DNA from: a virus
DNA: 64,000 nucleotides
Reading direction: 5' to 3' (one strand)
Virus record (IMG/VR): IMGVR_UViG_3300047472_000309
Location: 1 to 64,000 of that record
In this document: positions 31,924 to 41,432 of the stretch, one piece after another
How the letters are laid out: each line of letters opens with the position of its first letter
Position numbering within the stretch: the first letter of the stretch is position 1
Program-made: the position numbers and the translations under genes
Notes under the pieces: generated by a model
Seen by the model: the letters and a program-made list of their open reading frames with translations, nothing else
Database searches by the model: none
Told to the model about the DNA's origin: nothing

Positions 31924-34496
31924 TAACTTCCACCTGTGTAGTTTTGGATGTTGACAAAGTTGGCCAGATTCACCAACCCATTCAGATACAGGTTGACTGC
32001 GCGCAGCAAGAACTTGTAGTGGTAGATCGAGGTGCCAATCACCGTCATCAAGTCATGCGGATGGATTTCGACAAAGCGCAGGTCCGGTGTATTGGCCGGT
32101 TGTGTCGGGTCCATCGTGAGCAGGTACTCGTACGGCGCACACAGCTCGCGCACCACGTCGTCGTTGTACTGCAGGTACATGCGCGGATCATCCAGCAAGC
32201 CATTGTTCATGTCGTACAACAGCTTGCAGGCAAAGGGACTGTAGACTGCCCACTTCTGTTCGATCTGATCCGGCCCGTCCGGTTGCGGCATCGGGTAGTA
32301 CTGCGACATGTAGTCGCTCACCACCTGATCCGTTTCCATGGCGATTGCCCGCAACGAATACGTGTCAGTCGTGGTCAGTCCACGCAACGGCACCACGAGG
32401 TCGCGCACCAAGTACGGCGTACCATTCAGGGCATTGGGGGCCGAGACCCCCGCATTGCCTTCCTGGAACAGCAGCGCTGAACGATCGAGCGTCGCCCCAT
32501 TCACCTGGATGCGCAACACCTTATCGTCACGGATGTCAAAGCGGTTGTTATCCGACAGAAGCCCGTACTGGATAAAACCCTTGTCATCTTGCGGCGTGCG
32601 TGACTGGTCGGCATTGCAAAAGCCCGTGAAGCGAATGTCCACATGCTGCGTGCTGTTGCTCGCCATCCGAAACGCCTTGTTGACGATCACGATCTGCGGG
32701 AAATTGACGTAGTAGTCAATATTCTCCACCAGCGCCTTGCCATTTAACCACAGGTCCAGCTCCCCCATCGGGATCTGCATGGTCCAGTTGGTCGTCTGGT
32801 TATTGCGATGCATGCGGTGCGAGAGCGTGAATTCCAACAAGCCGTCGGTGGTGGTCAGATCCAGCGAATACGCTAAGAAGAAGCGATCTCCGCGTACCAG
32901 CGTATAGAACTTGGTCGGGTCCACCAGCCAGGTGAGCTTGCCATTCGCGTCCACTGCGTACGCACCCGAGCCCGTTACATCGGTCCAGACGTTGGTTGGC
33001 ACTCCACCCACGATCGGACAGGTATACATCCGGTAATCGGTCGCTGAATCAAGCGTTTGCGACGTGATCCCGTAGGTCTCATCGAGCTGGGTATTGCCTG
33101 TGCCCGAAATGAGCTCCACCAGCGTTGCATTCGAGTAACCGCACGCGTAGATCGAGCCTGCCTGGTGTGAGGTCCAGCCCAGCAGCGTGCCAGTGCTGTC
33201 GTACTCGTAGCCAGTGGACTTTACCTGCAAGCCATATGGCACATCTACCACGTTCTGGCTGGATTCGACCCGCACTTGCTGCGGCGTATCACCCAGCAGC
33301 TTACTGATCGCGTTGTAGCCCAGCGCATCTTCGACTTCGGCCTTGGAGAGCACCGGCATGAGCGAGCCCATGATCTGCGTATAGGTCGACGACTCCAGGT
33401 TCGCTGCTTTCCAGTTCTCGACGTTCGAGTTGATCCCGAGCATCGCCCCGCGGATCAAGTTATCCGGCAGCTTGTAGAGCTCGTGGATGCGGTTATGCTC
33501 GAATACCAGTGAACGGTTCCAGCCGCCGTTGCGAATGTGCAGCCGCACGTAGCACTGCATCGGGTCCCAGCCCTGGTCCGAACAGAAGGCATTTACATAG
33601 GCCGGAACGATCGCATAGTCTTTGTGTGTGACCATGCGCAGACTATCGCCTGCATTGCGATGGTAATACACGCCCTTCCAGCGATTGGAGGGTTGCGGCT
33701 GGCAGACGTACACGTCGATGTCGTCTTCGTAGTCGATCTCGTTGACGTTACCCGCGTAGTGGAGGAGCCACTTTTGCTTGGTGTCGAGCGTGCTGGTGAA
33801 CGACTGCAGGTCACTGACCTTAAAATCCACCACCTTGTAGATTGAGGCGTCATAAACGAATTCGACCACATCGCCGACGTTGACCGTGAACAGATCGATC
33901 TGACTGACCTTGTAGCCATTCACGTACGCATACACCACACCTTGCTTGGCGCTGTACGCAGCCAGATCGTTTTGCAACGTCAGGATCGCGTCGGTGTTCA
34001 GTGGGGTACGGCCCTCGACATAGACCTTTGCACTCGCATCAGTGGCCGCTTGCGACTTGTAATACGCGTTGCTATAGACCCGCAAGAAAAGCGGCTCGGT
34101 GTCGAGGTTGATGTTGATCTTCGGCTGCACTTGCACCGCGACGATCAGGTTGTGATTCTCCGTGATCATGTACCAACTTTGCGTACGTGGCATTTGCAGG
34201 CCACTGTTCGCATATAGGTCCACCATCAGGTTCTCTTTGTTGCACGCGGCAGCAAACGTATTCCAGGTCCACTTGGGGTAGATCCCCAGCAGCATCGGGT
34301 TGACTTGGCCGATCGAGTAGACATGAAAGCGCGTCTTCTTGACCGGGAACCAGACCGTATTGTTCTGAACCTTGAAATAATTGAACGCACCCCCCACCGG
34401 AGTCAGACGAGCCAGTTCAAGGATCGCCTGATTATCCTGGTAGGGAGCACACCACACGTTTGACAGCGCGTATGCTTCGAGGTAATCGTAAGCCAT
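31923..34496 (-). CDS. Large virion structural protein (neck/baseplate region)
   Basis: 857 residues, ATG with AAGGCAGG upstream. Beta-rich with many aromatic residues, beginning MAYDYLEAYALSNVWCAPYQ. No enzymatic motif seen. Middle gene of the leftward three-gene unit between terminase and sheath; coupled to the next gene by a stop/start overlap, which suggests the two products are needed in fixed ratio, as in a complex. Confidence 0.77.
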   Translation of the reverse strand: MAYDYLEAYALSNVWCAPYQDNQAILELARLTPVGGAFNYFKVQNNTVWFPVKKTRFHVYSIGQVNPMLLGIYPKWTWNTFAAACNKENLMVDLYANSGLQMPRTQSWYMITENHNLIVAVQVQPKININLDTEPLFLRVYSNAYYKSQAATDASAKVYVEGRTPLNTDAILTLQNDLAAYSAKQGVVYAYVNGYKVSQIDLFTVNVGDVVEFVYDASIYKVVDFKVSDLQSFTSTLDTKQKWLLHYAGNVNEIDYEDDIDVYVCQPQPSNRWKGVYYHRNAGDSLRMVTHKDYAIVPAYVNAFCSDQGWDPMQCYVRLHIRNGGWNRSLVFEHNRIHELYKLPDNLIRGAMLGINSNVENWKAANLESSTYTQIMGSLMPVLSKAEVEDALGYNAISKLLGDTPQQVRVESSQNVVDVPYGLQVKSTGYEYDSTGTLLGWTSHQAGSIYACGYSNATLVELISGTGNTQLDETYGITSQTLDSATDYRMYTCPIVGGVPTNVWTDVTGSGAYAVDANGKLTWLVDPTKFYTLVRGDRFFLAYSLDLTTTDGLLEFTLSHRMHRNNQTTNWTMQIPMGELDLWLNGKALVENIDYYVNFPQIVIVNKAFRMASNSTQHVDIRFTGFCNADQSRTPQDDKGFIQYGLLSDNNRFDIRDDKVLRIQVNGATLDRSALLFQEGNAGVSAPNALNGTPYLVRDLVVPLRGLTTTDTYSLRAIAMETDQVVSDYMSQYYPMPQPDGPDQIEQKWAVYSPFACKLLYDMNNGLLDDPRMYLQYNDDVVRELCAPYEYLLTMDPTQPANTPDLRFVEIHPHDLMTVIGTSIYHYKFLLRAVNLYLNGLVNLANFVNIQNYTGGS

Positions 34497-34513
34497 AGCC
34501 TGCCTTGGAGAAG

Positions 34514-35431
34514 TTACTTGCCCATCGCCACGTTCACGAGGTTCACGATCTGGCGCGCGAACTGCTGGTTCACCGACATGCTCGAGCGCTCAGCAATCTT
34601 GGCGATCTGCGAGTTCTTGAAGGTGCGTTCGCTGGTTGCTGCCATCATGATGGAGAGCCAGGTGGGCGGATGTTCGAGGGCCACGGCAATGAGTTCCGGT
34701 GCGTTCGGTCCGAACCAGGTACGGCCCAGAATCTGGTAAAGCACCCCGACGTTAAAATCTTGCAGGCGGATCGACCCCGTCACTTCTTCAGCACGATCAC
34801 AGAACTCTTTGATGCCTGTGAGCGGTGCGGTGAACTGATCGAGCACGTCGAGCACGTCCGTGTTTTTCGCGTGCGTGTTCTTCGCAATCGACTGCACCAT
34901 GCGCAGCTTATCGCGCTCGGTAAGCTCCTTCATGTCGGTGAAGAGCGACTGATAGAAAAAGCCCGTGTAGACCGCCAGCTTCATCTGTTCGAGCGGATCG
35001 AGCGCAAAGCGACGCGCGACGTTCTCGCTCACCCAGGCACAGAACACCTGCATGGCAAAGGGCGACACATCGCGCAGCACTTCGGCCGGGTGCGACAGCC
35101 AGATGGAGTTCAGCTTGGCGCGAAACACCAGCAGATCGTATTCGATCGGGTTGCGTACGACGAACTCGCGCTGATGCGGATTCCATTTGCCAAAGGGTCG
35201 CGTGTCGATGACGAGATCGAGTTGGCTGCCTTCACGCTCGATGAGGAGCGGATGCAAAAAGCTCGGGATGGTGGAGGTGAGCGTATCGCTGCCGTCGACC
35301 TGACGGATGGGCGTATCGGCTACCGGGCTCAGCCAGCCCACGGTCATTGCTTTGGCGACTTCGCCTTGGAGCTTACTGACCGCGAAGCCTTCGCAAGCTT
35401 TCGTGTCGTAGGCTGTTCTGAAGATACTCAT
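34514..35431 (-). CDS. Virion structural protein next to sheath
   Basis: 305 residues, ATG 35431. Helical (EQMKLAVYTGFFYQSLFTDM; VNQQFARQIVNLVNVAMGK) with a beta-rich N-terminal third. First gene of the leftward structural unit, divergent from the sheath gene across 283 bases. In position it corresponds to the gene just before the sheath in phiKZ. Function within the tail not known. Confidence 0.75.
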   Translation of the reverse strand: MSIFRTAYDTKACEGFAVSKLQGEVAKAMTVGWLSPVADTPIRQVDGSDTLTSTIPSFLHPLLIEREGSQLDLVIDTRPFGKWNPHQREFVVRNPIEYDLLVFRAKLNSIWLSHPAEVLRDVSPFAMQVFCAWVSENVARRFALDPLEQMKLAVYTGFFYQSLFTDMKELTERDKLRMVQSIAKNTHAKNTDVLDVLDQFTAPLTGIKEFCDRAEEVTGSIRLQDFNVGVLYQILGRTWFGPNAPELIAVALEHPPTWLSIMMAATSERTFKNSQIAKIAERSSMSVNQQFARQIVNLVNVAMGK

Positions 35432-35714
35432 GTTTCATCCCAGAGTGGTTGGGGTCGCGTGGACCAAAGTGTCTATTCATAGTGAAAACTTACTGCCCAT
35501 CCTATGGCGATTTTTACTTGGGCGCTTTGCAGCTCGAAAGTCCCCGTCTGTAGCAGCCCCGGCGAATTAAATTTTAAATACTTATGACTGACATTTTCCT
35601 GCAGCTGGTGTTTTTGGCCAACTGATTTGGAGGGATACGGTCAGCCTCACCAGAGGACGCCAGGATGTTCAGCATCGTCTTCGAAACCATACCATTCAAC
35701 TAAGGAATCGCGAA

Positions 35715-37853
35715 ATGGCGAATGCAATTATCAACGCCGCTCCGATGACGAACTTCCTCGGCGTGCAGGATAACAGCACCCGAGCACTGGTTCCGATTCC
35801 GGAGAACCTGCCGACCCACCTGGCGAAGGTCTATCTGTATACGCAGACTGGCCCTGGCCCGAATCAGCCGATGCTGGTTGGCGGTGACGGCATGACCCAG
35901 ATGTACGGTGCCGACTCGTTCGACTATTTGAAGTCGTACGCGAACCACCAAACCGTGCTGGCCAATACGCTCAATGCAGCGGGCAACCAGATGATGATCG
36001 AGCGGGTCATTCCGACGGACGCAGCGCCGCGCGCGAACCTGCGCGTCTACCTCGATGTGCTGCCGACCAACGTGCCGGACTATGTCCGTAACGTGGACGG
36101 CTCGATCAAGCTCGACACGGGCGGCAACCCGGTGCAAGTGACCGGCGAAGGCGCCACGATCGCAGGCTACCAAGTGAAGTGGGTCACGGCCTACATCACC
36201 CCGGAAGAAGACGGCACGACCACCTTCGGCGCGGGCACGATCATTCCGGGCGACATGACCGATGGCACGTCCGCTCAATCGCAGCGCTACCCGATCCTCG
36301 ATCTGGAAGTGCCGCATATCGGTGCCGAAGGCAACTGGCACGGCTTCCGTATGTGGGCGCCCACCTCGGTGTCGAGCACGCCGATCAACGACGCGTATAT
36401 CACGGATGACTTGATGTATCCGTTCCGCTTCGCGTTCGCTAACAAGCCGAGCGCCAACGGTACGGCTGCCATTGTGGCAGGCCGCGATGGCTCGCAGTAC
36501 TACGATCTCGGCTTCAAGCCGGGCGTGATCGACAAGTCGACGACGCAGAAAATGTACGTCGGCGATCGCCTGATCCAGGCTTACCAGAATCTGCAACCGA
36601 CCGACGGTACGCCGCCGGTGTGGGGTCCGTTCGGCAAGCTCAAAGTGTACGACGACAATGTCGCCACGGTGCTGGCGCTGTTCTACGCAGCCGAGTTCCC
36701 GGTGGCGGGTGCCTTCAGCGACTTCACGGGCGCAGCAGGCGAGCAGTATCTGTTCAACTTCGTCTCGGGCGTGTCGAGCCAGAACGTGCCGTATCATTCG
36801 TTCCAGGTCGTCACGCAAGCGGCCAATGCCGTGCGCTTCACGCAGAATTCGACGATCTACGCATCGGGCGGATCGGACGGCACGATGAATGATGCGTCGT
36901 TCGCCACGCTGGTCTCTGCTGCAGTCGCCGGTTACGCTGATCCGAATGCGTACCTGCAAGATACGGCCACGTATCCGGAATCGATCCTGTACGACACGGG
37001 CTTCCCGCTCGCAACGAAGTACGATCTGTGCCAGTTCATCTCGGTCCGTAAGGATACCGCGGTGGTGCTCTCCGTCTACGACGGCAGCGGCCAGGTGATG
37101 ACGGCGGCTCAGGAATCGGCGCTCGCGATCGCACTGCGCACGCGTTTGCAGATGTACCCGGAGTCGGACTACTTCGGCACCGCCACGATGCGCGGCATGA
37201 TCATCGGTCGCTCCGGTACGTTGATCAACAGCCTGTACGGCAAGCGTTTGCCGCTCACCATCGAGTTCGCCGCGAAGGCAGCGAAGTACATGGGTTCGGG
37301 CGACGGCGTGTGGAAGTCGGTGTACTCGTTCGACAGCGACCCGTTGAATCAAGTCACGCTGATGACGGACATCAACGTGACCTTCACGCCTGCCTCGGTG
37401 CGCAACAGCGACTGGGACAACGGTCTCGTGTGGGTGGAATCGTACGGCCGTCGCTCGTACTACTTCCCGGCGTTCAAGACGGTGTACGACGACGACACCT
37501 CGGTGCTCACCAGCTTCTTCACCATGATGGGCTGCGTGGAACTCGAGAAGGTCGGCGACCGTATTCGGCGCAAATTCAGCGGCAACAGCAAGCTGAAGCC
37601 TGGCCAGTTGGTCGACCAGGTGAACAAGGAAGCGGTGAAGCAGACGAACCAGCGCTTCGATGGTCGCTTCACGATCATCCCGAACTGCTACTTCACGGCA
37701 GACGACACGCAACGCGGCTACAGCTGGACGCTGATGCTGAAGATCTACGCGGACAACATGGATACGGTGGAAACACTGATCATCCAGGCGAACCGTTCGT
37801 CGGATCTGTCGACCACCTCGGGTGGTACGGCCCAGCAGCTGATCGCGACCTAA
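35715..37853 (+). CDS. Contractile tail sheath protein
   Basis: 712 residues, similar to the large sheath of phiKZ. The C-terminal domain shows the typical sheath order: KSVYSFDSDPLNQVTLMTDI, the segment SDWDNGLVWVESYGRRSYYF, a helix GCVELEKVGDRIRRKFSG, and a final strand near TVETLIIQANRSS, which would donate to the neighbouring subunit. The middle insertion (about residues 90-350) is larger than in small myophages. Next gene is the tube, the universal sheath-tube pair. AAGGAATCG ribosome site. Confidence 0.87.
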   Translation: MANAIINAAPMTNFLGVQDNSTRALVPIPENLPTHLAKVYLYTQTGPGPNQPMLVGGDGMTQMYGADSFDYLKSYANHQTVLANTLNAAGNQMMIERVIPTDAAPRANLRVYLDVLPTNVPDYVRNVDGSIKLDTGGNPVQVTGEGATIAGYQVKWVTAYITPEEDGTTTFGAGTIIPGDMTDGTSAQSQRYPILDLEVPHIGAEGNWHGFRMWAPTSVSSTPINDAYITDDLMYPFRFAFANKPSANGTAAIVAGRDGSQYYDLGFKPGVIDKSTTQKMYVGDRLIQAYQNLQPTDGTPPVWGPFGKLKVYDDNVATVLALFYAAEFPVAGAFSDFTGAAGEQYLFNFVSGVSSQNVPYHSFQVVTQAANAVRFTQNSTIYASGGSDGTMNDASFATLVSAAVAGYADPNAYLQDTATYPESILYDTGFPLATKYDLCQFISVRKDTAVVLSVYDGSGQVMTAAQESALAIALRTRLQMYPESDYFGTATMRGMIIGRSGTLINSLYGKRLPLTIEFAAKAAKYMGSGDGVWKSVYSFDSDPLNQVTLMTDINVTFTPASVRNSDWDNGLVWVESYGRRSYYFPAFKTVYDDDTSVLTSFFTMMGCVELEKVGDRIRRKFSGNSKLKPGQLVDQVNKEAVKQTNQRFDGRFTIIPNCYFTADDTQRGYSWTLMLKIYADNMDTVETLIIQANRSSDLSTTSGGTAQQLIAT

Positions 37854-37868
37854 GCAATCCACGGGTGG

Positions 37869-37884
37869 GGGAGCCACGGCTCCC
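37869..37884 (+). terminator. Hairpin between sheath and tube
   Basis: GGGAGCC / GGCTCCC stem followed by TCTCTAGC; may attenuate or process the transcript. Confidence 0.55.
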
Positions 37885-37919
37885 TCTCTAGCTGACATTC
37901 TTAAGAACAGGAGTTTTAC

Positions 37920-38840
37920 ATGAGCCGTATCGCACAAACGCTGTTGCCGCAAGGTTACGCGTTCGGCGCTGGCGTGAATATCCCGATGGCGGATCTGCAG
38001 TATTCCGCGCAAATGGGTTACGCACCGGATCTGACGGAGTGGGTCGGTAATCAGGCGTACGTGCGCCGGAACCTGATCGCTCTGTTGATCGAAGCCCCGA
38101 CCGCTTTCTCGGACCTGCCGAACCCGGACTACTGGATCGGCACGCTGCGCGCCCTGGTCGAGCTGCACCCGCTCACCATCACGGGCCTGAGCTCCACGCT
38201 CACGGTCGACACCACGGACGGCAACCCCGTCGGCGGTGGCGGTCAGGTGCAAGAAGAATTCACCGACGTGAAGGAAAGCCGTTCGCAGCCGAACTTCCGC
38301 TGGAACGAAAAGTACGGCATGCCGATCAACCGCTTCCTGCGCGGCTGGATTCAGTACTGCATGATGGACCCGAACAGCAAGGTCGCCTCGATCAACACGA
38401 TCGCGGGCAACCAAGTCACCGACATGCTGCCGGACCGTTACACGATGACCTGCGCGTTCATCGAACCGGACCCGACCCACACCAAGGTCAACAAGTCCTG
38501 GCTCGTGACGAACATGTTCCCGAAGACCTCGGGCGAAGTCACTGGTCAGCGCGATCTGAACAGCGGCGGCGAAATCGTGGCATACGACGTCGAGTTCGCA
38601 GGTATTGCGCAGTTCGGTCTGGGTGTCGACGCGTTCAACCAGACGCTGCTCAACGGCATCAACATCACTGGCGCGAACCCGTACGAGCGGGCACCGTTCG
38701 TCGATTCGATCGCCGCTGACGTGGCCAACTGGGGCACCTCGAACTACGCGCAAGGCATCAGCGACCTCGCTGCTGGCGCTGCGCAAGTTCAAGCCGGTCT
38801 GACCGGTAGCGACTCCCTCTCGGTGAACGTCACGTTCTAA
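37920..38840 (+). CDS. Tail tube protein
   Basis: 306 residues, ATG with CAGGAG upstream. Directly after the sheath, the expected length for a phiKZ-type tube. Beta-rich body with VTGQRDLNSGGEIVAYDVEF and AQFGLGVDAFNQTLLNGI resembling the tube fold's hairpins. Forms the stack of hexameric rings inside the sheath. Assigned from gene order and size more than from motif. Confidence 0.8.
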   Translation: MSRIAQTLLPQGYAFGAGVNIPMADLQYSAQMGYAPDLTEWVGNQAYVRRNLIALLIEAPTAFSDLPNPDYWIGTLRALVELHPLTITGLSSTLTVDTTDGNPVGGGGQVQEEFTDVKESRSQPNFRWNEKYGMPINRFLRGWIQYCMMDPNSKVASINTIAGNQVTDMLPDRYTMTCAFIEPDPTHTKVNKSWLVTNMFPKTSGEVTGQRDLNSGGEIVAYDVEFAGIAQFGLGVDAFNQTLLNGINITGANPYERAPFVDSIAADVANWGTSNYAQGISDLAAGAAQVQAGLTGSDSLSVNVTF

Positions 38841-38866
38841 GACGCGAACCAAAAAAAGATGGATTA

Positions 38867-38916
38867 GCGGCATAGAGCCCAAGAGACCCGCAAAGGTCTC
38901 TTGGGCTTTTATGCTG
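38867..38916. terminator. Bidirectional terminator with CGGCATA/TATGCTG
   Basis: 13-bp stem AGCCCAAGAGACC / GGTCTCTTGGGCT, flanked by GCGGCATA and TTTTATGCTG. Confidence 0.85.
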
Positions 38917-38924
38917 TTATGCCA

Positions 38925-39158
38925 TTAACGCGGGTAGAGGCGTTTGAACTGATCGGTGCGCTTGTAGCACTTTTCCTTCAGGCTGTACTCCATGTTGCCA
39001 GGAGCGAGCTGGTTGTACAACCCCAGATCGTTAGAAGCCTGCGGTTTCGAGATACCGAAGTAATCTTCGATCAAGCGCCGCCGAACACTGCCATAGTGGT
39101 CCAGCACTGTATCGATCAGGCGAATGCGTTGCTCAACCGCATAGTTCAGTTTGTCCAT
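38925..39158 (-). CDS. Standalone winged-helix protein of the WYL/BrxR-CapW type
   Basis: 77 residues, ATG with GGAGG upstream. The sequence RIRLIDTVLDHYGSVRRRLI, then YFGISKPQASNDLGLYNQLA and PGNMEYSLKEKCYKR is the pattern of the N-terminal winged helix of bacterial WYL-domain repressors such as BrxR and CapW, which control anti-phage defence operons (family knowledge from memory). The WYL ligand domain and dimerisation part are missing, so this is the DNA-binding module alone. Could regulate phage genes or interfere with host repressors (inference). Last gene of the leftward accessory operon. Confidence 0.7.
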   Translation of the reverse strand: MDKLNYAVEQRIRLIDTVLDHYGSVRRRLIEDYFGISKPQASNDLGLYNQLAPGNMEYSLKEKCYKRTDQFKRLYPR

Positions 39159-39182
39159 ATTCCTCCAGTTGTTCGCGTTGTA

Positions 39183-40580
39183 TTAAGCCGTTTCGACTTC
39201 TTCCTCTTCCTCGAGCGGCTGATTTTCCAGCCACTTGTTGGAGATCACCTTGAACGAGCGACCGGTGACGTGGTTCTTCATTACGAGGCCTTCACGCAGC
39301 TTGGTGGACCCTGCAGCGAGCAGCGCTGACGGGCCGTCGGCGAGCTTCAGCAGTGCCTTGATATCAGCGGGCAGCTTGATGCGAGTCAGCTTCGGATCAA
39401 CCGGGATGTAATTCAAACCCAGGTAAGCAGCGATCGCTTTGGTTTCATCCGGCGTGAACCGGTAAGTGCCGTTGCCATAAGCACGGTACACAAAGAACTG
39501 ATCGACTGGGAAGCCTTCCGCACCGCCATTGAACGATGGCCCCACCATTTCACCCTGGACTGCAACGATCTTGCCGTGGGCGAATTCCAGCCCGATACCC
39601 TTGGCAATCGACACATCCATCATCAACGCCTTGTTCAGCGCTTTCAGATTGGCAGTAATGTCGTTGTTGATCATCCAACGCACGAGTGGTACACACTTCG
39701 GATCGTACTCGGTCTTCCAGGTCGGTACCGGACAGGCACCACCGCGCAGTCGCCGCGGCACGAAGCGCATCCAGTCCGACAGATAGACACGGAACGATTC
39801 TTTCCAGGTATAAGGGACGGTTTCGGTACGTAGCGAGAAGTTACGTTGCGCCAGACCAATGGAGCCGTCGTCCAGATCCTGGTAGGCCATGGCCGACTCA
39901 CCGTCGAGCTTGATCGAGCCCTCCCAGTCGTCGCCTTCTTTCACGAGCCGTGGGTATTCCTTGCCCAGGTTCTGTACGCGCTCTTCGTCTGACTTCACGT
40001 GACCACGCGGGAAGTCTTGCAGACCATCGACGAGAATCCCCTTGATCAACCGCATGCGTAGCTTCCACCACCAGCTGTTCGTACCGCGCCCGCCTGCACC
40101 AGATTCTTCGGCTAGACGCCGTAGGTATTGCTTGTACTCGACCGGGTTCACGTACTTCAGAATGCCGAGCTCCTGCGTGATGTTGACTTCATCTTCGCTA
40201 TGTACGGCCTGCGTGACCTTCATAAGCAACGCCGGAATGCTCTGCAGGTTCTTCAGCTGCATGAGTAGTCCCTGCGAGAGCGTCGAGCGCAGCTTGAGCG
40301 TCTTGATCACGGCATACTCCTTCTCGCCGTTTTCCATGTCCTTCTTCACCAGCAGGTACTTCTTATCGAAGTCTCCCCAGACCGGCGAGTCAAGCGGCAC
40401 GGCTGCATCGATCTCGAAGTACACAGCCGTCTGTCCGACCTGATACAGGTCTTTCTCGACCACGCACTCCCAACCCCCGACGACCGCGATCTCCAGCCGA
40501 TCGGCCTTCTTGATCGGCTTGATCTCATCGATCTTGACGATACGGGCGAGCGCCCGCGTTTCTTCTTTTACGAACGGCAT
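39183..40580 (-). CDS. RNA ligase, Rnl5 (DRB0094-like) family
   Basis: 465 residues from ATG 40580. The N-terminal OB-fold (RALARIVKIDEIKPIKKADR ... GWECVVEKDLYQVGQTAVYF) matches the N-terminal domain of Deinococcus-type Rnl5. The nucleotidyltransferase motif I, the adenylated lysine, is IKLDGESAMAY (about residue 218), followed by motif-III-like FHGG-equivalent QRNFSLRTE and motif IV near GLEFAHGKIVAVQGEM; motif V is near LREGLVMKNHV. Seals nicks with 3'-OH/5'-phosphate in RNA or RNA-DNA hybrids; in phages it may repair tRNA or mRNA cut by host defence. An acidic tail (EEEEEVETA) ends it. About 110 residues between the domains are extra. Confidence 0.87.
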   Translation of the reverse strand: MPFVKEETRALARIVKIDEIKPIKKADRLEIAVVGGWECVVEKDLYQVGQTAVYFEIDAAVPLDSPVWGDFDKKYLLVKKDMENGEKEYAVIKTLKLRSTLSQGLLMQLKNLQSIPALLMKVTQAVHSEDEVNITQELGILKYVNPVEYKQYLRRLAEESGAGGRGTNSWWWKLRMRLIKGILVDGLQDFPRGHVKSDEERVQNLGKEYPRLVKEGDDWEGSIKLDGESAMAYQDLDDGSIGLAQRNFSLRTETVPYTWKESFRVYLSDWMRFVPRRLRGGACPVPTWKTEYDPKCVPLVRWMINNDITANLKALNKALMMDVSIAKGIGLEFAHGKIVAVQGEMVGPSFNGGAEGFPVDQFFVYRAYGNGTYRFTPDETKAIAAYLGLNYIPVDPKLTRIKLPADIKALLKLADGPSALLAAGSTKLREGLVMKNHVTGRSFKVISNKWLENQPLEEEEEVETA

Positions 40581-40591
40581 TGTAATTCTCT

Positions 40592-40993
40592 TTAGATAAG
40601 TACGTCGCGAATAAACGGAACGCGAAACTGCGCCTGCTCTTTCAGCCAAGCGCGGGTCTGCCAGTAGTCCTTGTGCCAGATCGAATCAATCTTACAATCG
40701 TGATCGACACTCAGCGTAAAGCCAAACTCATCCCCCGTCTCTAACACAAAGACGAGATGATAGCCGAGCTGCCAGCATTGGTCCCACCATTCATCTTGCT
40801 GATCAATGATGGCGGGCGTGAAGTACCAGGAGGCGGCTTGCGCGCCAGAGTCAAACGACAGATGCAGTCGCTGAAGGGCGCGCAGATAACCCATCTGAAT
40901 CTCGAGCATCATGAAGTTATACGTTGCTTCATCACGCGCATGGTGATGCAAGAATAACTGCAAACGAGTATCGAGATTAAGATGACGTGCCAT
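40592..40993 (-). CDS. Unknown small protein
   Basis: 133 residues from ATG 40993 with GGAG upstream, overlapping the DUF488-like gene by 17 bases. Many His and aromatic residues (LFLHHHARDEATYNFMMLEI; DQQDEWWDQCWQLGYHLVFV). Between the DUF488-like gene and the RNA ligase, thus likely in one operon. Family not recognised. Confidence 0.73.
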   Translation of the reverse strand: MARHLNLDTRLQLFLHHHARDEATYNFMMLEIQMGYLRALQRLHLSFDSGAQAASWYFTPAIIDQQDEWWDQCWQLGYHLVFVLETGDEFGFTLSVDHDCKIDSIWHKDYWQTRAWLKEQAQFRVPFIRDVLI

Positions 40994-41432
40994 CAGGGAG
41001 CTCCGGTTTCGGAAAATGATCTTTGGTGATCTCACCCATGATCCGTACGCGCCAACCCATGGATTCAAGATGATTCTTCGCGTGCTGGATGAATAAGTGA
41101 CGGTGGCAAAACACCCCCGCCGGGCAGTAGCACCCATACGCAGCGTATGGGTACACGGAGAGGCGATCCCACACTGCTCGATGCAGGTCACGGGACTCCA
41201 CCATCTTGTCTTCGTAAAGCTCCGTGTAGCTCTGCTCGTTCAGGCGCCCTTCCTTGTACGCCTTCACATTCTCCCAGTCGGGCGCAAATGCCAGGACCCC
41301 GTCCTTCGCAGTAGTATTAATGAGTTTTATTTTTTGCTTGCCACGAGCAGTTTCGATTTCCTCATTCTCGATTCGTCGCCATTGGGCTATCTGAATCGTC
41401 CAGAGGAAGAACTGGGGAGGTTTCTCTTCCAT
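40977..41432 (-). CDS. DUF488-like protein
   Basis: 151 residues, ATG with AAGGAATTAA upstream, starting inside the 3' end of the homing endonuclease gene (71-base overlap). N-terminal motif FFLWTIQIAQWRR, then IKLINTTAKDGVLAFAPDW, YKEGRLNEQSYTELYEDKM, and the Cys/His cluster YGCYCPAGVFCHRHLFIQHA fit the phage branch of DUF488, a small family of unknown enzymatic activity with a conserved C-x-C...C-H-R site. A second copy of its N-terminal part lies beyond the endonuclease (42215-42490). Confidence 0.75.
   Translation of the reverse strand: MEEKPPQFFLWTIQIAQWRRIENEEIETARGKQKIKLINTTAKDGVLAFAPDWENVKAYKEGRLNEQSYTELYEDKMVESRDLHRAVWDRLSVYPYAAYGCYCPAGVFCHRHLFIQHAKNHLESMGWRVRIMGEITKDHFPKPELPDGTSS

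Noticed and set aside
35700-38882. A 1,060-residue minus-strand open frame
   Set aside because: It is the antisense shadow of the sheath and tube genes, very rich in Arg/Val/His, without a ribosome site.
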